NCBI GenBank assembly: GCA_008921705.1
Contig: VFFE01005895.1
Span: 149,283 to 213,282, forward strand
Source: Burhinus oedicnemus
Taxonomy: Eukaryota > Chordata > Aves > Charadriiformes > Burhinidae
Reading direction: 5' to 3'
Length of the DNA stretch: 64,000 bases
A program made the translations under genes and the position numbers. A model generated the notes under the pieces. It did not search any database, was not told the DNA's origin, and worked only from the letters and a program-made list of their open reading frames with translations. Shown here piece by piece: positions 25,301 to 64,000 of the stretch; positions within the stretch are counted from its first letter, which is position 1; the number at the start of each line of letters is the position of its first letter.

Positions 25301-28300
25301 ACGTTTTGGTGCAAGGTGGCAGAATCAGGCCTTGCTAAACTGTCAAAGATGTCCATAAACAGCTGGAAATATTGGTCTTTATCTGCCGTGCATTCTTGGC
25401 TTTGAGAGGCTTCTTAGGCAAAAGCTGCTGATCACTCAATAAAACCACCTATCCGAGTGCTCGCAGAATTAAAATGTCAGGCATCAGATATCCCTGCTTC
25501 TAAGCAAAAAATAAGCGTTATGTTAACTCCAGCTGTCAATTAAAGGAATGCTGTCAAGTCTCTTAGGTCCAAAACATAGATTTTATTTTAATAAGCTGGA
25601 AAAAAAAATATTGTTCAGAGTCATCTTCTAATGAGACATCAAGCGAGTAATTGAAACCCTTTCTGTTTGTAGCGAAACATTCCCCGTCAGTATTTGCAAC
25701 CTGAGCAATTTGACATTGTGAAAGAGAAACAGAAGGTGAAATGAAAGAGAAGTGGAGGGGCACTGATTTGCTCTGCCACGTGGGCGAAATGCAGATGGTA
25801 AGCGGAGAGCATCAGCAGTGAACGTTAAATGCTCAGTAACAGTTTGGCAAATGCAAGCTAGTGAAGGAGACTGCGCAGACCAGCAACCGGACCCTCAGGA
25901 GTTTTGGGAGGAGCTGAGCTTCAGAGAAGTGCAGGGTTCCCTATACATCGTACAGTATGCAGGCAGGCTCTGCTCCCTGGCACAAATGGGCAATAGCACC
26001 CGAGCTGTCCATCCCGTCTGCTTCTTTCTCTTGCAAGGCCAGAGACGCTTGCATCAAGATGGGCACAAATTGCTCAAAATGTGGCAATTCCCTCCACTGG
26101 TGGAATTATCTGTGTTTCCTTTCCCCTCACACGCAGGGTTAGAGTCCTTCAGCCCTGTGTCAGTATTCATCATATGAAGGCAATCTGGTTTGGTGGCAGA
26201 TCCTGAGCCTCAGGCCTCTACTCTCCAAAGACCTTTGGTTTTATTACTGCCTACTTCTTCCCTGGGGTGCCTGTTCCCAAGGGTGAATCCTGAAAACCGT
26301 CACTCCAGTTGTGGAGTGGAGACATCTGGACACCGGGAGGTACCTGAATACCCTGTTCCGTGGGATGCCCTGGACCACTTGTGCTCCATCAGTGCTCCAT
26401 CCCTTGCCTGGCTGGCCTGTGTGATACAAGCTGGCTGTTGTCCTTAGCTCAAACACCCTGGTTTAGGGTCTGTATCAAACTCGTCAGGAAACAGTGGAAA
26501 GTCACTGCTCCCACCTACTACTGCGGCGGTCCTCATGCTCAGCTGCGTTTAGCAGATTCCCCTTGAAGTCCCTTCGGTGTGGCATCTCTGACACGGTGCG
26601 GTGTAAGAACAGGGTGTGCATAGGGAGGCAGGACCAGCAAGTTCATTTTTCCTTCTGTTGAAGCTGTTCAGTTTGGTTGTGGTGATCAAGTGTACCTAGA
26701 GCCAGAGAGACCGTATAAACCACCTCGGTGAGCACAACATTTATACCACTTGATTTATCAGGTGATCCTAAATTCTCAGTTTTGGGGGGAAGACCATTAA
26801 TGGCCACGAACCAATGGATGACATGCATGGCATCACTGCAACGGGGCTACAGAACGACACTTTGACCTGGATGTGGAGGCTGAGGGCTGTGGTGTGAGTC
26901 AATGTCACTGTGTGTACACAGAGCTCCTGTGTGACCTGTGCACAGTGGCTCTGACCTATCCCACATTGGAAGAAATGGCTCATAGAACTGGAAGATTTAG
27001 TTATCAGACTGGCAAGAGAACAATAAAAGCAGTTTCTTGAAAATCAGCCAAATACCCAGCCAAGTTTTAAGTCCTCTTCTACCATAGATCGGTATTTTAA
27101 GCTAAAAGTCTTCCTCTTCCAAAGACCCCCAGCTGGTATGCTAGAATCAGATTCAGGTTCTCTCTGTCTCTCTCTTTCTTTGCCGTAGTGGCAATTTAAT
27201 TGGTTTGTGAAAACTGAACAACTTCAAAAGAAGGACTGATGAAGGCATTGGAGTTTGGCTTCTGGGTAGGCAGTGTTTTTTTCAGAGTGGACAGGATCTG
27301 AAACTGGAATACATCCTGCTCCTGATGATTATGGCTGCAAAATTCATGGAACGAATCAAGTGCTTTGATTTAGGTTTTGCAGGTGGATGCAACATTTATA
27401 TTTCTGCTCTCCAGCAGAGTCCCACTGGCTTCAGTGAAATTGTCTATGATGCCCGAAAAGAAACAGTTTCATGACTAGGCGTTTCTGTCAAGCAATATAT
27501 TTGATGTTCTTTATGTAATGTATTCTGCCCTTGGAGCTATGCAGTTGAAATACAGTGCCACTTATAAGTCCTGTTATTTTTCAGGTGGGCCCCATTTGCC
27601 CATACATATTTCATTAAGGCTGAGTCCTAATAGTGCAAGCTACCTACCGTTCCTGAGCAATCTACCATAACAGCAAAATAGTGAAACCAGGGAAAGCTGT
27701 TATGAACAAGTAACAGTTTTCCAGTAATTCTGACTCTACCAGCCCTAAAACAAAACCAGAAGGACATCTTCAGAATGGCCTTTTTAACCAAAGAGAAATG
27801 GTGAGAGAAGATCTGCTGCAACCTTTTACTGAAGGCTTGACTCATGCAAAACTTCCACTGGCATTACTTAAATTAGACTCTGTTGGAATCGAACAGAGGC
27901 GTGGATATGGAATCATTCCTGAAATTATTCAGCAATGTTGTGCCTGATTTCCCACTCTTCTCTCTTCACTTTCCTGTCAACAGCAGTGGGAAAGAGCAGG
28001 GAATCAAGCCCAATAATTACTTTTGAAAAAATTACTTTCAAGTTTTAAGCTGAACAGATGAAAATTTTTGAATGGAAATAAAGTACAAGACATGAAATAA
28101 AGATTATGAATGGTGGTAGAAACAAAGGATCATTCAAGTATAATTTACCTTTGAAGATTGCTCATTTGAACTATAGAACAAATGGCAGAAAAGCCCAGTA
28201 ACATTTCAGAATGGTCACTCAGAAGAAAAAATAACCATAAAAACATGGTTACCAAAATGTCCATATAATTAATCTATACAGTTTTTAATAGATTTTTCTT

Positions 28301-28313
28301 TAATACTTGAAAA
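22331..28313. other. Intergenic or HTR2A 3' flank; no gene recognised
   Basis: A 6-kb AT-rich stretch without LTR or CR1 signatures. Mammalian HTR2A transcripts have long 3' UTRs, so part of it may be 3' UTR, for example down to further minus-strand AATAAA sites such as the one near 25,577. Open frames around 25.8-26.6 kb on both strands have no recognisable products. Confidence 0.5.
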
Positions 28314-28355
28314 TTTATTTTAAATATATATTAGCAAATTAACCATCATTTTATT
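28314..28355 (-). terminator. HTR2A: Candidate HTR2A polyadenylation signals
   Basis: Two minus-strand AATAAA hexamers, at 28,355-28,350 and 28,319-28,314, lie about 450-490 nt after the HTR2A stop codon. They are the first ones downstream. Whether they are used, or a more distal site is, cannot be told from sequence. Confidence 0.35.
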
Positions 28356-28801
28356 TAAAATTCCATAAAGTGCTCATTCAGTTAATGATAACAAAATTCC
28401 ATTGTAGCAAGACAAACTAGCTGGAGCCTACTCTGCGAGGACATCAAAGGACAGCTTAGCTTTCATTTGCAAAGAGAAAAGAAATGTGTAGGTTTCTTCA
28501 CAGCCCATGTTATAATACCAGAAATTGCATTTTTTTTCTTTAAGAAATATATCCTTTAGAATATTAAAAAAATAAGTTTAATAAAGCCTGTGCTTAAAAC
28601 AGCCAAAGTACTGTATAAAAAAAAATTGCACATTTGATACCATTTCAACCCTGCTTTTCATCCACAGGGTAACATGAGGAGTATGTGATGTTATTGGCAG
28701 GTCTCTTGAACAGGGCTGATTTTCCTAAGCTATCAGAGCTTCTCACAGCCAGGTGAAATTTTCAGCGTACGCACGGTGGTTGTCATGGCAGCTGCTGACC
28801 G

Positions 28802-58911
<30,110 letters not shown>

Positions 58912-61506
58912 TGCTAAGTCCAAAAATGGTGAGATAAATAGTGAAAAATAGGAAACCCTTTGTCACCATCAGGCTTTGTATTCCTCAGCTGTCCATGCCA
59001 GAAGTTGAGGGAGCACAATCCTTTGTCGACTGTATTTTTGCCATTAGCGTGATGTGGAAAAACATACCAGAATTACTCCGAAAGCTGAAATGTTTTGTTT
59101 TCAGTTCCATAGGAAGTCCAGTGTTGGCACACATTGAAAATCCAGCTGAAAAGCAAAACCAAGCTGTAGGGTAGAGAATGTGGACTTGAGGCTTGAGAGA
59201 GCAAAAATGTTGGAGAAATAAAAGAGAAAAAACTTTTGCAACCACTAGGACTCCCCTCTGGAGCTACATCTTATTGCTATTGGTAACTGTGATCACACAA
59301 TTTTAAACACAGCAGTATTAAAATAGCTTGCCATACAAAACAGCAGAGCTCTAGCTTCCCGATTAAGAAAGTTGATTAAAGATTCCATCCAGCATCTTTC
59401 TCTTGAAATAATTAGATATGCTCTTATTTATAGTTCATCTTCCATAATATGGCTGATAGTCTCTGACTTCTGTTGTATTTCAGTATCATTTTCAGCCTCT
59501 TATCAGAGATTACACATTCTGCTCCATGCTTATTTTTATAGCTAATTGTACCTTTTGGCCCAGTTCAGAATGGAAATTAAACAACTAGATACTATAATAA
59601 AAAAATACAGTTTAAGGAGCACTTACATTGTACTTCAGAGCCCACTCTCAAGCTGCAATTAGGTGCGCTTTGTGCCCTGATTAACCATATTCTTCACTGT
59701 GTTTATCCAGTTTTGTGTCCTTTTTCTTCAGCCTCCTCCAAAACGGTGATATTTGGAATAGTTTTTTGACTTCTAAACTGCACACTTGAGTGAAGCCAGT
59801 TCTTGTGCTGCGAGGCTTGCTCTTTTCTTCTGAGAGATAGGCTGCTTGCCGACTCTTTCCTTGTGCATTTCCCCGCCCCAGGGCAAGCTATATTTAAAAT
59901 AATAATAATATCAGAGCCCTTCTCGAAGTGACATAAAAGAAAGAGCACACGCACACACACACAAAATAAAGCAGCCTTCACGGAGGAATTACTGATTTCA
60001 ACAGGAATGGAATTTCTTGCTTGCTGCCTCGTTCGGTTTGTCAGACCTCCCACTATCTGGATGTCATAAACTGCAAGGTAGCAACAGCAGAGGAGGGCAG
60101 GGGAGGGCAAACCAAAGAGGGACTTTTTTGTAAACTAACAGCTTTTGCAGTGTGTATTTCGGAGTTCCTCTGCTTGGGTGCTTTTTCAATGCACGCTTTG
60201 CATTTGCAGAGGATGGCTTGCAAACACAGCTGCATGCAATTACAGTGTTTTACAGGATGCAGGCTTAAAAGAGGCAAAATCTAAGGCTTGCGATCGTAGA
60301 TACTAGTGAAAAACGTAAGTGCAAAGCTTTTTTCACGTAGAGGGGAAATTAATGCAAGCCTTAAAAGGAAGGAGTAATATTCAGTCCCCTTCAGTTTTAA
60401 CTCCAGATCTGCGCTGACATGTTAATCAAATTGGCAATAGATATTTATAAAAAATTAGAGTAACTCTGGTGTCACGCTCATTTGTCAGGAGGTGGGTGTA
60501 ACAATTAACCCCAGTAGCCTGTCCCGAGGAAGTATCCCAAATAAGGCAGTTCAGTAAATCTTACCAAAGTGAGTCTCAGAGCACCCACTGAAGCCGGTCT
60601 GAACACATGAGTCACTTTTACAGAAAGCCTTTCGCAAAAAAGTTCCTTTGGGGCTGGTTTTGCTCCCAGCTGAGCCCAGACCAACAGCCGTCACAGCAGG
60701 ATGAGGCAGCCAGGCAGTAGCTCCTACTGATGCTCACTTGGGAGTCAGAAATGAGTCATCCCAGCACTTAAATTTCCCAATCCCACAGGTGAGACCAGAA
60801 CACTATCAGGCAACACAAGCTGGTTAAAAAAGGCTGATAATGCTGAGTTTAGCAAGAAACGTTTCAGTCCTGGCAGTCTTGTCCAGGAGCCACATGAGGC
60901 CCTTTCCTTCTCTTCTTTAACACAATAACTGAATGGGTTACTATGTTCACCAAGTGAATTTGGCGTCTGTGCTCCAGAGTGTTTGGTAGCTGTCCCCATG
61001 AAGATGCCCTCAACGTGAGAATGCAGACCTGCTGCAGAGCTTGGCCTCCACTTCCGTTAAACGTGGCTACTTTGCAAAACAGGGAAAAAAAAAAAAGACC
61101 CCTTGGCCAGGGCTAGATATAATCCTTTGTGAGGAACCCAGGTTCTATTTTCTTAGATGGCTCCCTCTACGCTCTAATGACTCTTTAATGTAACAGTCAT
61201 GAGTGGGAGGTCGTTTTTTGCAGGTGAATGCCCAAACTGTGGGTCACAGGCTGGTGTTGTCAGCAAAGCCCAGTTTCATGAGGTAGAGCTGTGCACCTTT
61301 CTCCCACTCCAAGGATGGGATGGAGGTTTAGGACCTGGTATTCTACTTTCCTGAAAGAATATGCTAAGAAATAGGCTGTGTGCAAAAGCTTTGTGAATCC
61401 TGATTTCACATCTGCAGCTCCATGTAGACCTTAAGTAGATGCCTAAAGGACCTTCCTGTTCTTTACAGAATATCTTCATCTCCCCTTCACTACAGGGGTG
61501 TGACTT
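58912..61506. other. HTR2A upstream region; promoter not identified
   Basis: The HTR2A leader and promoter should lie here. A GC box (minus strand GGGGCGGGG at 59,879-59,871) and a nearby TATATTTAAA-like stretch at 59,886-59,899 are the only suggestive motifs, but their order is not canonical for transcription on the minus strand. A short CA run lies at about 59,948-59,962. No other gene is recognised. Confidence 0.4.
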
Positions 61507-62178
61507 TCACTCAGATACTTCACCCTTCCTCTGCTCCAATGACTCATTTAAGACTGCAGCTCTACTCTGGACATCAGGAACATAAAAGGTAAGTGCAAAC
61601 AGGATGAATGTTGCCTTGTCTAAGACCTTTGCAGGTACAGTCATAAGCTTTTCAGATAGGCACGGCACCATTTCCTTTGGTCTAGCTGTAGACACATCAC
61701 CACAAGGTCCGAGTGCCTTCTGAGCACTACTCTGTCCCTCCAAAAACTTATTTGACATATGTGAAACTGAGGCATAGGTAGATGAAATGTCTTTTTTAGG
61801 TTTGCACATGAAATGTGGATGAGTCAGAAACCATGTAGCCCAGTATGTCGGAAACAAATCTGTGATCTTACGATGTCTTCTGGCATGGTATGTTGGATGT
61901 GCTACTGAGCACAAGTATATTGTGTTATTTATCTCAGGATTTTTTTTTGACTCCAACAACCACCCCTTCCATCTCCCCACAAGAACCTGAAAATGGCTTC
62001 CCTTCCATATAATATCATTACAGGGGACAAGCAACAAAAAAGTGTCCAACCTTCCTGCGCTGAACCCAGTGAAAGGAGGGTACCAGGGCTTCCACAGATG
62101 CTCTCGGCTCCTTGCAGAATGGAGCACGTGCTCTGCCTTGGAAGAACAGTGAGGTACAACTCCTGGATGTTTTGTCAT
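61507..62178 (-). other. Unrecognised 223-codon open frame upstream of HTR2A
   Basis: On the minus strand the frame is open from an ATG at 62,178 to TGA at 61,509-61,507. The translation has mixed composition, with no signal peptide, repeat or motif that I recognise. It is the longest frame in the window not explained by HTR2A, a repeat or GC-rich DNA. Around one such frame of this length can be expected by chance in 64 kb, so it is not called as a gene. Confidence 0.12.
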
Positions 62179-64000
62179 GTCTAAAGCCAACCTTGCCCAT
62201 TGCTTTTCCTAAAGGTGAGAGGTCTGGAAAACTCTAGGTCCCATGATCTTCCATTTTTAAACAAAGAAGCTTGCACTCCAGTAGCAGCAGAGCATCACAT
62301 GCTGCGACCTGCGATCCCAGGCAGCGTGTCTGCACTAGAAACAGACACAGCTGCAGTCTGTCCCAGTCTATGTAAATTAAATGAAATCTTAGCTTAAAAT
62401 GGTGATAATGTGGTCTGCGTTAGACATAAAGCATTCTTTAGAAACACAGCTAGCACTGGAACAGTCTAGCTTTTTAATTTCTGGAAGGCATCAACATCTC
62501 AGATCCATGACAGCGCCTCCTCTGTTCCCTAGCTCTGCTTGGAAATGTTGTAGGACGTTAATCTGTCCTCTTGGGCAGGGTTTTTAGGCTTGGCATACTG
62601 CACATAACTGCTTCCTAGAAATGCTGCTTTTCAACAATTTCCTCTGAAAGAGGAGAGTAAAAAAATCTAGTTTATATAACTCAAACTTAATGTTCTTAGG
62701 GTTATTTCAGGTATAAAAATCCCCAGTTTCCAAGTTTGCCATTGCCCTCCTGGATGTTTTGAGTGCATTGCGTAATCAGTAAATGTATAAACTGCAGAGG
62801 TTAATCATTCACTCTGATATCTAAAAGTGAGGCAAGTGGAATGTGAATAATTTGTGTTGTGGTCAAGACTACTACTATTTGGTATCTCTGTTTACATTTA
62901 TCAGGGGCTGGTGGAGCAGTTAATACTGTGGCGCCTTGAGACGTGAATCAGAGCCTGGTTATTACAAACCAGAACAAATAACTAAACAGCACTGCTCTCT
63001 TTTTGACGCACACTCCGCAGTTGAGCTCATTCTGGATCTCTCGACCTTCTCAACCCACGCTGTTGCAGTGAGGTGAGAACAGGTTGACACGACCTTTCTG
63101 AAATCCACGCAGGAGCAGCGTCCCTCACCCTTGCTGCCCACAGGTGATGATCCTGCGCAAGCTGTGTTGTGGCACCAGCAGCCTCTGTCCTCCTTAGGGC
63201 CACGGGTCCTGGTAACTGAAAACCTGTGGTGAGTAACCAGTCCGTTGTTATGGGGTCTCTGCCATAAAACTGGTTGCCTGTATTGATATGGTCTGGACTG
63301 CTTTTGAATGAGAACTGAATATTAGAAGTTGAGGCTGAAGGGGAAGCTGGAATAACTCAGTTTAGCTATAGTTTCTAAGTGTGATATATACTAAGCAATC
63401 CGTAATAAGCAAATATATATCTCATACGTATATATAAAAATAACTGAAAATCTCTAAACTTTTATGTCTATCCCACACGCAAATGCTAGTTTCAGTCTCT
63501 GTTCAATCCCAGCTGAAGCTGTGGTTTTCCTCTTAGTTTTACAAGGCTAATTGTCTCATTCATCTATGAGTTTTGGAAAGATGTGCTGTATTCCTGGTGA
63601 TTTGTAGATTGTCCTTCTTTCTAACCACATGCTATTTTTTCAGGATCTCCAAGTTCCTTCCCATCTTAGAGTCCCAACAAGGAGGTAAACGTGAGAGAGA
63701 ACCTGGAGCACCTTAAGGCACATCTTTTATCTGCCTAAACCTGTGCGCTGAGATCAGTATCATTGCACCTGCAACCACTTTTAGGTTGATGTGATTCCAG
63801 TGATTCCAGTGTGATTCCAGGGGAGCTGAATGGAATTGCTGTGGCATAAAACTGATGTAATGACTAGTTGGCTGGAAATTAGAGTTGGAATTTTTTTTTC
63901 TCGTGTGCAATTTCAACTATTTAAACATTTCTTTTCCCATATCAGAATTTTTTAATGGGAGAAAAAGTGCTGAACTGCTTCAGTTTGGAAGTATCCAAGT
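62179..64000. other. Upstream intergenic; nothing recognised
   Basis: AT-rich, single-copy-looking sequence. It has an AT-rich run near 63,405-63,440 and a short tandem repeat at 63,791-63,820. Confidence 0.55.
63791..63820. repeat. Three near-tandem copies of GTGATTCCAG
   Basis: The 10-bp unit GTGATTCCAG occurs three times within 30 bp, with a one-base offset in the middle copy. Confidence 0.9.

Noticed and set aside
58912..58923. Alternative HTR2A start four codons upstream
   Set aside because: The upstream codon is TTG, and the ATG at 58911 gives the conserved MDILC start.
59871..59899. GC box plus TATA-like motif as the HTR2A promoter
   Set aside because: For minus-strand transcription the TATA-like motif would lie upstream of the GC box, the reverse of the usual order; no start site can be shown.
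61757..61797. MIR-like 3' motif (GAAACTGAGGCATAGGTAGA)
   Set aside because: A short match to a common SINE tail without the rest of the element; may be chance.

Overview
This is a piece of vertebrate, almost certainly avian, nuclear DNA. It carries the neighbouring genes HTR2A (serotonin receptor 2A) and ESD (S-formylglutathione hydrolase), both on the minus strand, in the tandem order known from human chromosome 13q14. The repeats are avian in character: CR1 LINE copies with bird-type 3' ends, much older CR1 copies of the kind shared with turtles and crocodilians, and four solo LTRs of bird endogenous retrovirus type. No bacterial genes, CRISPR arrays or operons are present. Almost all short open frames are chance frames in introns, repeats or a CpG island.

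Layout from left to right. Positions 1-400 hold an antisense CR1 fragment. ESD runs from its CpG-island promoter (about 10,880-11,640) leftwards. One 5' exon and six coding exons give residues 1-200 of an expected 282; the last 82 residues, with the catalytic Asp and His, lie beyond the left edge. From 11.6 to 28.3 kb is the ESD-HTR2A intergenic region, with a 1.25-kb solo LTR (12,685-13,934), a decayed CR1 (17.6-19.0 kb), a second solo LTR (19,003-19,729) and an ancient CR1 (21.76-22.33 kb). HTR2A has three coding exons (58,497-58,911; 53,428-53,628; 28,802-29,601) that join in frame to exactly 471 codons plus stop, the human length. Its 23.8-kb second intron holds two more solo LTRs, a tail-to-tail CR1 pair and a nested CR1. 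Its 4.9-kb first intron holds an ancient CR1. The region right of 58.9 kb is HTR2A upstream sequence with no recognised gene.

The two genes are not functionally linked. HTR2A is a Gq-coupled serotonin receptor; ESD hydrolyses S-formylglutathione in formaldehyde detoxification. Their linkage is conserved vertebrate synteny. I see no evidence for a new multi-gene system.

The observations most worth checking are: an in-frame upstream ATG in ESD exon 1 that would add a 22-residue, arginine-rich, acid-free extension resembling a mitochondrial presequence; alanine instead of the human serine at receptor position 5.46 of HTR2A; and an inverted CR1 pair in HTR2A intron 2 that could fold the pre-mRNA into a long hairpin.
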